This document shows, one piece after another, positions 7,952 through 16,352 of a stretch of 29,489 bases of DNA; within the stretch, counting starts at the first letter, position 1, and each line of letters opens with the position of its first letter. The DNA comes from JBCCSZ01 sp039199225 (GTDB lineage Bacteria; Bacteroidota; Bacteroidia; Chitinophagales; Saprospiraceae), in NCBI GenBank assembly GCA_039199225.1, contig JBCCSZ010000058.1:1-29489 (forward strand), given 5' to 3'. The notes beneath the pieces are model-generated. The model was not told the DNA's origin. It did not search any database and worked only from the letters and a program-made list of their open reading frames with translations. The translations under genes and the position numbers were made by a program.

Positions 7952-9001
7952 ATGAAAAATGCAACACCTCAACAAATTGCTCTTTACTCTGTGGGAGCCA
8001 TCAGCGGTATCCTAGCCCTGCTATTGCTGCTACTCAACCTAAGTGGAGCCATGAGCTATCCCCTGTGGATCCTGCCGCTTATCATCTTTTTTACCTTTGT
8101 TTCTGCTTATGTAGTCATTTTGTATTCTTTAAAAAACTACATCTACCGCAAAATAAAGCTCATCTACAAAAACATCCACCGCTTCAAAGTGGCTGCAGCC
8201 GATAAATCCCGAGACATCGACATGAGTGCCGATATTATTGGTGAAGTAGAAAAGGAGGTATCCGAGTGGGTACAAGACCAGCAAAATGAGATTTCCAGCC
8301 TGAAAGAGTTGGAAGAATATCGTCGCAACTTCATGGGGGACATTTCACACGAGCTCAAAACGCCCATATTCAGTATTCAGGGTTACATACATACCTTGCT
8401 CGACGGTGGTTTGTACGATGAGCAGATCAACCGCAGCTACCTGCGAAAGGCGGCCAATAATGTGGAAAGGCTGCAAACCATTGTGATGGATTTGGAAGGG
8501 ATTTCCCGGCTGGAATCCGGAGAGCAAATGCTGGAAATGCAGGATTTTGACATCTATGAATTGACCCAGGAAATCTTTGAGGACTTAGAAATCGCCGCCA
8601 AAGAGAACAACATCAAGCTACTCTTTAAACTGGGAGCCAATGACCACTTTCTCGTAAAGGCGGACCGCGAGAACATTCGACAAGTACTGACCAATCTCAT
8701 CATCAATTCCATAAAATACGGAAAACCCGATGGCCACACCAAGGTGGCCTTTTACGATATGGACAAAAACATCCTAGTGGAAGTGGCCGATAATGGCATC
8801 GGGATCGCGGAGGAGCACCTGAACCGGGTTTTTGACCGCTTTTTTCGGGCAGACAAAAGTCGTTCGCGCAAGCGAGGTGGCTCTGGCCTAGGGCTCTCCA
8901 TCGTCAAACACATCATCGAAGCACACAAACAAACCATCAACGTCCGTTCGGCGCCTGGCGTAGGTTCTACTTTCGGATTTACATTGGCCAAGGGGCAGTA
9001 G
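7952..9001 (+). CDS. Membrane sensor histidine kinase, PhoR-like
   Basis: 349 residues from ATG 7952; a GTG two codons earlier is also possible. Two transmembrane helices (about 9-30 and 36-59) with only a few residues between them, so there is almost no extracytoplasmic sensor and no PAS domain. The signal is probably sensed within the membrane or by a partner. The H-box is FMGDISHELKTP with phospho-accepting H133. ATP-binding motifs follow: N-box NLIINSIKYG, G1 DNGIGI, F-box FDRFFRAD, G2 GGSGLGLSIV. Cotranscribed with the response regulator. It converges on the serine hydrolase gene with 5 bases between the stops. Confidence 0.95.
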   Translation: MKNATPQQIALYSVGAISGILALLLLLLNLSGAMSYPLWILPLIIFFTFVSAYVVILYSLKNYIYRKIKLIYKNIHRFKVAAADKSRDIDMSADIIGEVEKEVSEWVQDQQNEISSLKELEEYRRNFMGDISHELKTPIFSIQGYIHTLLDGGLYDEQINRSYLRKAANNVERLQTIVMDLEGISRLESGEQMLEMQDFDIYELTQEIFEDLEIAAKENNIKLLFKLGANDHFLVKADRENIRQVLTNLIINSIKYGKPDGHTKVAFYDMDKNILVEVADNGIGIAEEHLNRVFDRFFRADKSRSRKRGGSGLGLSIVKHIIEAHKQTINVRSAPGVGSTFGFTLAKGQ

Positions 9002-9006
9002 GCGTC

Positions 9007-10308
9007 TTAGCGGTGGAAGGCATCGTAAATCGCCTGGTGGAGCGCCGGTCGAATGCCCAGCTTGTACAAGTTTCGGCTGGAACGGTAGGGGTGAACTCGG
9101 TTGCTCAGGAAGACAAGCAGTAGGTCGTGAACGGGATCGGCCCAAACAAAGGTGCCAGTGAAGCCAGAATGTCCATAGCTCTCCGGTGGAGCATCGCGCG
9201 CTACGTAAGCCGCAATGGGGTCGTATTCAATCAATGGTTTGTCAAATCCAAGGCCACGACGATTGTTATGCTCAGAATAGTGCCGTTGGGTAAACGCTCG
9301 CACAGCCGCTGCTGAAATCAATTGCCGGCCCTCGTATTGCCCATCATCTAAGTATAGCTGAAAAAGCTTAGCCAAATCTTTGGCCGTTCCAAATAAACCC
9401 GCATTGCAAGAAACCCCATCCAGCATCGCAGCAGCCTCGTCGTGGACATGGCCATGCACCAATTGCTTTCTGAAAAAGGTATCTCTTTCCGTCGGAACAA
9501 TCCGATCCAATGGATACACGCTACTTGGATTGTACAACAATGCTTTGGCACCAATTGGGTCAAGAATTTCTTTGCGCAGATAGTCTTCAAAATCTTCCCC
9601 ACTGATGTTTTCGATGATTTTTGGAAGGAGTAAAAAGAGTAGGCCAGAGTATTTGTACTTTACCTGGGCTTCCAGCGGAGAATCCCGAATGGCCCGATAC
9701 ATCTTTTTGTAGTATCTCCGATGGAGGTACAAATTATCGGTAATTTTGATGGAATACTTTTTCGAATATTGGTGCTTGAAGGTATTTCGCTTAAAGCTTT
9801 TATCTTCCTTTAGGCAGTTTTGCCAGTAAACAATGTAAGGCTTCAACCTAGCTTGGTGGCTCAGCATCTCGCGAAAACTCAAATTGGCTTTATTGGATTT
9901 TCGAAAAGAGGGTAAGTACCGACGAAGAGGAGCGTCCAGGTCGAATTTTCCCTCTCCATACAGCTTCATCAGCAAGGGCAAACCCGAACTGACCTTCGTG
10001 ATGGATGCCAAGTCGTACAGGTCGTTCTTTTGGACTGCCTGCTTCTGCGCATAGGTATGAAAGCCATAGGTCTTGTGCAACAGCACCTTGCCGGCCCTGG
10101 CAATGTACAGCTGCGCCCCTGGATAGGCACCTTCGAGACGTCCGGCTTCGACGATGGAATCCAACCGTTGCTCTAGTTGGAATAAATCGATGTACTGTGC
10201 ATGCAAGGAAACAAACGTACTACATTGCACCAATAGCATCCATACGAGATATAGAAAGATTTTTGGCAAGTCTATTTTGCAGTCTCGTTTTTGCATTTTC
10301 CTGGACAT
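9007..10308 (-). CDS. Exported serine hydrolase (class C beta-lactamase fold)
   Basis: 433 residues with an N-terminal signal segment (about 15-38, ending SLHAQ). Active-site motifs of the beta-lactamase/penicillin-binding-like esterase family are visible: SITK (SxxK nucleophile), a KYSGL segment at the Y-x-N position, and GHSGFTGT as the third motif. Segments such as EMLSHQARLKP and RIVPTERDTFFRKQLVHGHVHDEAAAM split across the protein resemble the hydrolase half of Bacteroidota proteins in which this domain is fused to a family-3 glycoside hydrolase; here it stands alone. Substrate unknown: a cell-wall peptide or ester is plausible, true beta-lactamase activity unproven. Start ATG 10308; ATG 10296 is an alternative. 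Confidence 0.88.
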   Translation of the reverse strand: MSRKMQKRDCKIDLPKIFLYLVWMLLVQCSTFVSLHAQYIDLFQLEQRLDSIVEAGRLEGAYPGAQLYIARAGKVLLHKTYGFHTYAQKQAVQKNDLYDLASITKVSSGLPLLMKLYGEGKFDLDAPLRRYLPSFRKSNKANLSFREMLSHQARLKPYIVYWQNCLKEDKSFKRNTFKHQYSKKYSIKITDNLYLHRRYYKKMYRAIRDSPLEAQVKYKYSGLLFLLLPKIIENISGEDFEDYLRKEILDPIGAKALLYNPSSVYPLDRIVPTERDTFFRKQLVHGHVHDEAAAMLDGVSCNAGLFGTAKDLAKLFQLYLDDGQYEGRQLISAAAVRAFTQRHYSEHNNRRGLGFDKPLIEYDPIAAYVARDAPPESYGHSGFTGTFVWADPVHDLLLVFLSNRVHPYRSSRNLYKLGIRPALHQAIYDAFHR

Positions 10309-10639
10309 GAATGAAGCACAAATTGGTTGATATGGTAAGATACGGCTTGCCAGACTGAATAAGTAGTTCGATGTCGTTTTTAACGGACTGTTCGTATAGG
10401 CATACCGTGCGAACTTGGCTGTGCTTACCCCTCCTTTGCAATACAGTTTTCATTATTGGGAGATTCAAGAACTAAAAGGCTTTTGAGTGGCGTAAAATTC
10501 TTATATTTACTAAGACGACTTCTAGTTGTAGCATCCCAATCATCCCTGAAATACTCAAAGCACCTTTGTTTCACTTGTCTAAAACGGATGGAACGCTCAG
10601 GGATCATTGTTCCAAGTATGCACAAAAAATAAACGCTTT
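10309..10639. other. Intergenic region between divergent exported-protein genes
   Basis: 331 bases without a supported gene. It must hold promoters for the serine hydrolase (minus) and the metalloprotease (plus). The best plus candidate is TATATTTA at 10502-10509, one base off TAnnTTTG. The main structure is the long inverted repeat at 10537-10609. Short frames here (for example 66 codons on the minus strand) have no recognisable features. Confidence 0.5.
10537..10609 (+). repeat. Inverted repeat in the metalloprotease leader
   Basis: Arms CAATCATCCCTGA (10537-10549) and TCAGGGATCATTG (10597-10609) pair at 12 of 13 positions (a single C-C mismatch). Between them is a small hairpin CAAAG-CAC-CTTTG at 10556-10568. 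The structure ends 30 bases before ATG 10640. It could be a structured leader or a pair of half-sites for a DNA-binding protein. Confidence 0.5.
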
Positions 10640-12829
10640 ATGAAAAAACATTGCCTCCTAGCTTTTCTGCTCCTACTCCTTTTCTTTGCATCTTCAATAG
10701 AATCCACTGCCCAGCACAAATGCGGTACGGTGTTGGAAACAGATGCAGATTTGGAAGAACTTCGATTATTGGATGAACAATGGCGCGCCCAAAAACATCA
10801 GTTTCAGCGCGCTGGCCGATCCATCAGTTTTGTCCCGATTCAACTGCATATTATCCGAGATGACGATGGCAACGATGGCTTATCGGCAGAGGAGTTCATC
10901 GCCGCCCTAAAAATTGTCAATGATCATTTTAAGGCTGCTAATATTCATTTTTATCAATGCAGTGGCATTAATTACATCGATGATACGGATTACTACAATT
11001 ACGATAAATCGGAAATGTGGGATTTAGATCGGGATCATGGTGTACCAAATGTCGTCAACATCTACACCACTCGCAATGTGTTGAGTGGTACGACTAGTAT
11101 TTGTGGTCATGCGCAATTTCCTGGTGGACTGGATTTTGTCATGCTGGCCAACTCTTGCACCAATAATGGCAGTACTTTCGCCCACGAACTGGGGCATTAT
11201 TTCGACCTCTACCATACCCATACCACTGCCTTTGGGCCGGAGGCGGTTGATGGCAGTGACTGTGCGACCCAAGGAGACATGCTTTGCGACACACCGGCGG
11301 ACCCTCGGCTATCTGGCTTGCTGGACCCTGGTTGTGCGTACAATGGTACGGACACAGATGAAAATGGCGACCAGTACGAGCCGGAGCCGACCAACGTAAT
11401 GTCGTATGCGCGAAAGGAGTGTCGGACCTACTTTACGCCGGGCCAACTGAGCCGGATGGCTTTTGCATTGACCAACAGCCGGGCCTATCTCAATTGTGGC
11501 AATGCCATTGACTTGAATGCTGATTTCTATGTGGAATACGATCCGGATTGTGTTTCTCAGCTCAGTGTGGACTTTAGTGATGCCACAGAGGCCGAAGCGA
11601 CGGCTTGGAATTGGAACTTTGGTGACGGTAATTCTTCCACTTTACAATCTCCTTCGCATACTTATACAGCTCCTGGCGTCTATGATGTAGACCTTACGGT
11701 GACCAAAGATGGAGTCAATGACCAGTTGGTTAAAACGAAGGCTGTGAAAGTGGGGGTCAAAAACTTGCCGGTCCTCATTGACTTTGAGGGGGCTCCTACT
11801 GCTTTGGATGATTTCTGGGTGCGGGAAAACTACAAGGGCAATGTCGGTGTGGATGCAACAGCGGCAAAAGATGGAAATGGGGGGCTTTACATGGATGGCT
11901 ATTTCAACAGTACAAGTCCGCGATTCAACACACCAACAACTGCCAATGCCTTTGATTCGCTGAGAAATCAGTTTTACAAGTCAAAAGTTGAATTGTGCAT
12001 TGATGCGCGACCGGCGGCAGATTTGCTGTTGGAGTTTGATTTGAGGCAATTGTATTTTGCCAATGGGAATTACAGCAACCTGCGCATTTTGGTAGATGGC
12101 CAACAAGTAGGTGGAAATTATCAGGTAGCTTCCGATGCCGCAGAGACCTGGCAGCGTATTTCTGTCGATTTGACAGCCGTAGCGGCCAATCGGGTCTTTA
12201 CCCTGGCATTTGAAGGCAGCCACAAGTACACCAAGGATTATCGCAGCACAGATGGAACAGCCACTTTCATCGACAACATCTCAGTGACAACAACTTCGCC
12301 CTTGCCTGTCGAGTTGGTAGATTTCAGCGCCCGTGCCGCCTCCAAAGAGCAAGCCGTCCTACTGAACTGGGAGACAGCTTCCGAAATCAACAACGACTAC
12401 TTTGAAATTGAAAAGAGTCGCGATGGCATGGAATGGTTTGTAATAGAAAGGCAAAAGGGCAAAGGCAATACCAATCAACCAACTTATTATCGGGCCAAGG
12501 ACCTCAAGCCTTTTTCAGGTCAAAATTATTATCGATTGCGCCAAGTCGACTTCAATGGTGCGGCAAATCTCTCCGACATTCGGGTCGTGGAATTTGGCAG
12601 TCTTGCTGGTACCTTTGAGCTTTTTCCGAATCCAGCTACCAAGGAAGTGCAGGTCCGATATGAAAAAGACATCCAGTCTGTCGGTCTCTTCGACCTTACT
12701 GGCAAGCAGATAGAACGCAACCATCGACTACTGAGCGATGGTTTGATGATCGACCTGGAAGCTCTGCCTGCGGGTGTATACTGGGTGAGAGTGAATCAAG
12801 AATTACCACAAAAACTATTCGTCAGATAG
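10640..12829 (+). CDS. T9SS-exported M43-like metalloprotease with PKD domain
   Basis: 729 residues, start at ATG 10640. Signal peptide 1-25 (…SIESTAQ). The zinc-protease domain (about 60-290) has HELGHYFDLYH (H182, E183, H186, H192), an early part of the extended HExxHxxGxxH motif, and a Met-turn NVMSYA downstream, as in pappalysin-type M43 proteases; an Asp (D189) stands where Gly is usual. A PKD domain follows (about 294-372, WNWNFGDGNSS and SPSHTYTAPGVYDV), then a jelly-roll-like region, and finally a type IX sorting domain (about 658-729, FELFPNPATKEVQVRY … LPAGVYWVRV). It is probably secreted through the outer membrane by the T9SS and attached to the surface or released. Terminator at 12869. 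Confidence 0.92.
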   Translation: MKKHCLLAFLLLLLFFASSIESTAQHKCGTVLETDADLEELRLLDEQWRAQKHQFQRAGRSISFVPIQLHIIRDDDGNDGLSAEEFIAALKIVNDHFKAANIHFYQCSGINYIDDTDYYNYDKSEMWDLDRDHGVPNVVNIYTTRNVLSGTTSICGHAQFPGGLDFVMLANSCTNNGSTFAHELGHYFDLYHTHTTAFGPEAVDGSDCATQGDMLCDTPADPRLSGLLDPGCAYNGTDTDENGDQYEPEPTNVMSYARKECRTYFTPGQLSRMAFALTNSRAYLNCGNAIDLNADFYVEYDPDCVSQLSVDFSDATEAEATAWNWNFGDGNSSTLQSPSHTYTAPGVYDVDLTVTKDGVNDQLVKTKAVKVGVKNLPVLIDFEGAPTALDDFWVRENYKGNVGVDATAAKDGNGGLYMDGYFNSTSPRFNTPTTANAFDSLRNQFYKSKVELCIDARPAADLLLEFDLRQLYFANGNYSNLRILVDGQQVGGNYQVASDAAETWQRISVDLTAVAANRVFTLAFEGSHKYTKDYRSTDGTATFIDNISVTTTSPLPVELVDFSARAASKEQAVLLNWETASEINNDYFEIEKSRDGMEWFVIERQKGKGNTNQPTYYRAKDLKPFSGQNYYRLRQVDFNGAANLSDIRVVEFGSLAGTFELFPNPATKEVQVRYEKDIQSVGLFDLTGKQIERNHRLLSDGLMIDLEALPAGVYWVRVNQELPQKLFVR

Positions 12830-12868
12830 CTCTTGGGCCAAATGGCGAGTAATCTGAATCAATGAAAA

Positions 12869-12897
12869 ATCCCGGGCTTTCCATGAAAGTCCGGGAT
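12869..12897. terminator. Bidirectional intrinsic terminator
   Basis: 12-base stem ATCCCGGGCTTT / AAAGTCCGGGAT with one G-U pair and loop CCATG. It lies between the stops of the metalloprotease (plus) and the secreted-protein gene (minus); an A-tract before the stem supplies the U-run when read on the minus strand. Confidence 0.75.
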
Positions 12898-12935
12898 CGA
12901 TTGTTTAGTACCTTATATGAGGTTGACGAATTGAA

Positions 12936-13697
12936 TTACTTGGTATACTTGAAGTTGCACCATGGACTGACTTTGCCAGGCTTCCCTTTGCTGTCTACCG
13001 CTCTGACTCTCCAACGTCCTGGCTGCGCACCTACAAAGTTGAATGAGTATCTGGTGCCTTTGACCGTTTCCTTTTTCCAGCTCTTCCCAACTTGCGTACA
13101 CCATTTGCCACTCTTGCAGCAGTGGAAGCAGTCAACTTCTACGATGTATTTGCTGGCACCTCTGACAGCCTTCCAACTGACATTGGTACGTCTTGGGAAG
13201 TTGTTGTAGGTTTGTCCGCAGCGAGAGTTCTGTTGTGGAGCAGCCAAGGTGACGGGTCTGACACTTACAGTCTTTCGGAAATAAGCGATGCTTGTGTATG
13301 CGGACCGATTGGAACCATCTCTAAACTTGGTTAGGGAGCGAACAGCGATTCGGTTTCTGCCAGCGGGCGTGACGATCAAAGTTGTGACGGCATGTCCTTT
13401 CTTGTAGATAAACTGGATGGCCTCTGTATTATTTTGAACCTTTGCGCTTACAGAGTTGGTAAAAGGAGTTCCCTTCACGACACCCCAGTCGCAGTCTTTA
13501 GGGCTGCAGGAGCCAAACGTCTGTGCTTTGACGGACGCACCAGAGACGACTAAGTTGATCTGGGTAATTCCGCGAGTGGAGGCATTTTCATTTTTAAACT
13601 TACCATTAAAGTTCTTTAGCGGCAGGCCAGCAAACGTACTAACGGAGAAGAAAAGTAGTAGACAAAAAATCGAGCAAACATTCTGGATCGTTTTCAT
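12936..13697 (-). CDS. Secreted two-domain protein, function unknown
   Basis: 253 residues from ATG 13697, with a signal peptide of about 23 residues (…FFSVSTFAG). Domain 1 (about 30-141) is beta-rich with TRGITQINLVVSG, C64-x4-C69 in SCSPKDCDWG and FRDGSNRSAYTSIAYFRK. This pattern recurs as a small domain in exported proteins of varied bacteria, but I cannot give it a family name. Domain 2 (about 152-253) looks like a fibronectin-III fold (NVSWKAVRGASKYIVEV … WRVRAVDSKGKPG) with an insert rich in cysteine (C190, C193, C194, C200), C160 and C247, suggesting disulfides or metal binding. No T9SS tail. Starts upstream of ATG 13697 extend into sequence lacking a signal peptide and are not favoured. 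Confidence 0.8.
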   Translation of the reverse strand: MKTIQNVCSIFCLLLFFSVSTFAGLPLKNFNGKFKNENASTRGITQINLVVSGASVKAQTFGSCSPKDCDWGVVKGTPFTNSVSAKVQNNTEAIQFIYKKGHAVTTLIVTPAGRNRIAVRSLTKFRDGSNRSAYTSIAYFRKTVSVRPVTLAAPQQNSRCGQTYNNFPRRTNVSWKAVRGASKYIVEVDCFHCCKSGKWCTQVGKSWKKETVKGTRYSFNFVGAQPGRWRVRAVDSKGKPGKVSPWCNFKYTK

Positions 13698-13881
13698 TTT
13701 CTGGTTTTTTTTAGTTTTAAAGTAATATGGCTTGAGGAGTTTTGATTTTTTGGGTCGCAATCTCTTGCGTACATCCATATGTGTTGAGGCGTGTTGTAGC
13801 GTACCCAAACGATCAAAAAAAAATGACCAGAAAAGAGTGATTACTTGAAGTTGAAGTGTTAAGTTACTGATTATCAGTTGA

Positions 13882-14487
13882 TCAGTGGAGGTTGCTGATT
13901 TTTAAGAATTTTAAAAGCTCGCCTTGGGTGATCTCTCGGATTTCACCTATTGCCATTTTTCCCAACTGTAAATCTTCGATGGCTTGCCGCACCAAGCGCA
14001 GGGTTGGATAGCCCACCTTGGCGCACATACGTCGGACTTGGCGGTTTTTGCCCTCTGTTAATTGCAACTCTAACCAAGTAGTGGGGATGTTGGCCCTAAA
14101 TCGGATGGGAGGGTTGCGTTCAGCTAGGGGGGGAGGTACTGGCAGCTGTTGAACCTTGGCAGGGGCCGTGCGATGAATTTTTTTGTTGATGCGAATGTCC
14201 ACACCCTGGCGGATTTTTTCCAGTGCTTCGGCGGTGGGAATGCCTTCCACTTGCACCCAATAAGTGCGGGTATGTCGAAAAGAGGGATTCAGCAAGCGAT
14301 GGTTCAGCACTTTGTCATTGCTCAACAGCAACAAGCCTTCACTATCCTTATCCAACCTCCCAATGGGATAGACATCTGAGGGAAGCCCTTTGCAAAGATC
14401 AGCCAAGGTTTTTTGGCCAGGTGCTTCCTGAGTAAATTGGCTGAGGTAGCCAAAAGGTTTGTACAATATATAGTATCGAAAGGGCAA
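13882..14487 (-). CDS. rluE: rRNA large-subunit pseudouridine synthase, RluE-like
   Basis: 201 residues. Converts a uridine of 23S rRNA to pseudouridine (E. coli RluE acts at U2457; the position here is inferred). RsuA/RluE-family motifs are clear: YKPFGYLSQF, catalytic D46 in IGRLDKDSEGLLLL, and KNRQVRRMCAKVGYPTLRLVR near the C-terminus. There is no N-terminal S4 domain, as in RluE. The start must be TTG 14487: no ATG or GTG is available in frame before the conserved core, and the in-frame TAA two codons upstream is the stop of ychF, so both genes share one frame and probably one transcript. Confidence 0.9.
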   Translation of the reverse strand: MPFRYYILYKPFGYLSQFTQEAPGQKTLADLCKGLPSDVYPIGRLDKDSEGLLLLSNDKVLNHRLLNPSFRHTRTYWVQVEGIPTAEALEKIRQGVDIRINKKIHRTAPAKVQQLPVPPPLAERNPPIRFRANIPTTWLELQLTEGKNRQVRRMCAKVGYPTLRLVRQAIEDLQLGKMAIGEIREITQGELLKFLKISNLH

Positions 14488-14490
14488 TCC

Positions 14491-15591
14491 TTAAACGTTA
14501 AAGCGAAAATGCATAACGTCACCATCTTCCACCAAATACTCCTTCCCTTGCACATTCATCTTACCCGCTTCCTTGACAGCTTGCTCCGACCCTAGAGTGA
14601 CAAAGTCGCTGTACTTAATAACTTCTGCACGGATGAAGCCTTTCTCGAAGTCTGTGTGAATCACACCAGCTGCCTGTGGAGCCAAGGTACCGTCTTCAAT
14701 GGTCCAGGCGCGAACTTCTTTGACACCAGCGGTGAAGTAAGTAATCAGGTTGAGTAGCTTGTAACAAGCGCGAATCAGCTTATTGACTCCTGGCTCCTTC
14801 AGTCCCATCTCTTCCAGAAATTCCATGCGTTCTTCCCGGGTGTCCAATTCGGCAATATCGGCTTCAATACCTGCAGAAATTAAAATAACCTCTGCATTTT
14901 CATCCGCCACAAACTTTTTAAAGGCAGCTGTATGTTCGTTGCCTTCAAGGACAGATTCTTCATCGACATTGCAAACGTACAAAATGGGCTTAGACGTCAG
15001 CAGGAGCATTTCATCCAGCAGGTCTTTCTCTTCGCTGGGACCAAAGTCCAAACTTCTGGCTGGCTTTTCCGCCTCCAGGTGTTCCAGAATTTGGTTGGCG
15101 ATGGCCACTTTCTTTTGGTCTTCTTTCTTGCCGCTCTTAGCCTGCTTGCGCAGCTTTTCCAAGCGCTTTTCGACCGTCTCCATATCTTTGAGCAGCAGTT
15201 CCATGTCGATGGTCTCTTTGTCCCGAACCGGATTGATGTCGCCATCAACGTGGACGATATTGCCATTGTCAAAGCAGCGAACGACATGTACAATGGCGTC
15301 CACCTCCCGGATGTTGGCCAAAAACTGGTTGCCCAAGCCTTCGCCCTTGCTTGCTCCCTTGATCAGCCCGGCAATGTCGACGATCTCGATGGTGGTCGGT
15401 TGGGTTTTCTTGGGATTGACAATTTCGGTGAGTTTATCCAAACGTATATCTGGTACAGTGATGATCCCCGTGTTGGGGTCCTTGGTTGCGAATGGATAAT
15501 TGGCTGCCAAAGCCTTGGCAGATGTCAGAGCGTTGAAAAGCGTGGACTTACCTACATTGGGTAAACCGACGATGCCACATTTCAGAGCCAT
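14491..15591 (-). CDS. ychF: Ribosome-associated ATPase YchF (Obg family)
   Basis: 366 residues, full length for the family. P-loop at 9-17 (GLPNVGKST), switch motif DIAGLIKGAS, and CNVDE in place of the usual NKxD, the substitution linked to ATP rather than GTP preference in YchF. A coiled-coil helical insert (about 130-190) is rich in Lys/Glu, and a C-terminal TGS domain begins around residue 280 (YFTAGVKEVRAWTIEDG). YchF binds the ribosome and is tied to oxidative-stress response in other bacteria. It has its own promoter at 15722-15752 and is followed 3 bases later by rluE, consistent with a translation-related operon. Confidence 0.96.
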   Translation of the reverse strand: MALKCGIVGLPNVGKSTLFNALTSAKALAANYPFATKDPNTGIITVPDIRLDKLTEIVNPKKTQPTTIEIVDIAGLIKGASKGEGLGNQFLANIREVDAIVHVVRCFDNGNIVHVDGDINPVRDKETIDMELLLKDMETVEKRLEKLRKQAKSGKKEDQKKVAIANQILEHLEAEKPARSLDFGPSEEKDLLDEMLLLTSKPILYVCNVDEESVLEGNEHTAAFKKFVADENAEVILISAGIEADIAELDTREERMEFLEEMGLKEPGVNKLIRACYKLLNLITYFTAGVKEVRAWTIEDGTLAPQAAGVIHTDFEKGFIRAEVIKYSDFVTLGSEQAVKEAGKMNVQGKEYLVEDGDVMHFRFNV

Positions 15592-15721
15592 AGTTGTACT
15601 TTCGTTCTATAGTAAATAGACCAACTATTGAGTCGGCCATTTGTTTATACTTAAAATTGGCTACAAAAAGCAGATGGAGATCATTTTTCAAACTGCAACA
15701 GATGTAGCCATTTTGGCGGTG

Positions 15722-15752
15722 CAAATATATAGTTTTTAACCAAGCCATTCAA
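15722..15752 (-). promoter_or_regulatory. ychF-rluE promoter (TTG-N20-TATATTTG)
   Basis: On the minus strand TTG (15752-15750), 20 bases, then TATATTTG (15729-15722), an exact match to the Bacteroidota sigma-A consensus. Start near 15715, giving a leader of about 124 bases before ATG 15591. Confidence 0.65.
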
Positions 15753-15761
15753 TACAGCTAA

Positions 15762-16343
15762 ATGAATTTTCTGGCACATCTTTTCTTGTCTTGTGAAACG
15801 GAAGAGCTCATTGTTGGCAATATGATCGCTGACTTTATCCGCAATCGTGAAATGGCGACCTATCATTCCGACATCCAGAAAGGGGTTCTCTTGCATCGGC
15901 AAATCGATACTTACACCGACCAGCATCCGAAAGTCTTACAGGGGGTACATCGACTGAGACCTCGTCATCGCAAGTATGCGCCAGTCGTGATTGACATACT
16001 CTATGACCACCTATTGTCTAAAAATTGGTCGAGATACAGTGGACGTACTTTACAGGAATTTGCAGATGCAATGTATGAGGTCCTTCGGAAACACCTACCG
16101 GTTATGCCTGTCAAGCTGCAAAACCGCCTAGTGGGAATGATCGATGGGAATTGGCTGGTGGGCTATGGCAGCATAGAAGGCTTGCGCTACACCCTTGAAA
16201 GAATGGACCAAAGAACGCGCTTTCCCTCCAACTTTGCCCATGCGATAGAAGACTTGCAACAAGATTATGGGGCATATGAATCGGAATTCAATGCCTTTTT
16301 TCCAGAAGTGATCACCTTTGTAGAACAACAGTGTCGTTGCTAA
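15762..16343 (+). CDS. acpH: Acyl-carrier-protein phosphodiesterase-like protein (AcpH family)
   Basis: 193 residues, the usual AcpH length. It begins directly with MNFLAHLFLSC, the conserved opening of the family, followed by GNMIADFIRN and LLHRQIDTYTDQHP, the His/Asp-rich metal-binding region of this HD-like phosphodiesterase, and DILYDHLLSKNW. E. coli AcpH removes the 4'-phosphopantetheine group from acyl carrier protein. Whether this protein does so is inferred from family only. It is transcribed alone, divergent from ychF, and converges on porT with 9 bases between the stops. Confidence 0.88.
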   Translation: MNFLAHLFLSCETEELIVGNMIADFIRNREMATYHSDIQKGVLLHRQIDTYTDQHPKVLQGVHRLRPRHRKYAPVVIDILYDHLLSKNWSRYSGRTLQEFADAMYEVLRKHLPVMPVKLQNRLVGMIDGNWLVGYGSIEGLRYTLERMDQRTRFPSNFAHAIEDLQQDYGAYESEFNAFFPEVITFVEQQCRC

Positions 16344-16352
16344 AAGGGCGTA

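Noticed and set aside
10425..10625. 66-codon minus-strand frame in the intergenic region
   Set aside because: No signal peptide, no family motif; it covers the inverted repeat before the metalloprotease gene and is more likely non-coding.
14488..14494. AAGGA as a Shine-Dalgarno site for rluE
   Set aside because: It touches the TTG with no spacing, and strong Shine-Dalgarno use is not typical of this phylum.
14783..15564. Two long frames (238 and 210 codons) antisense to ychF
   Set aside because: Mirror frames of a conserved gene; low-complexity Ser/Leu-rich translation and no promoter.
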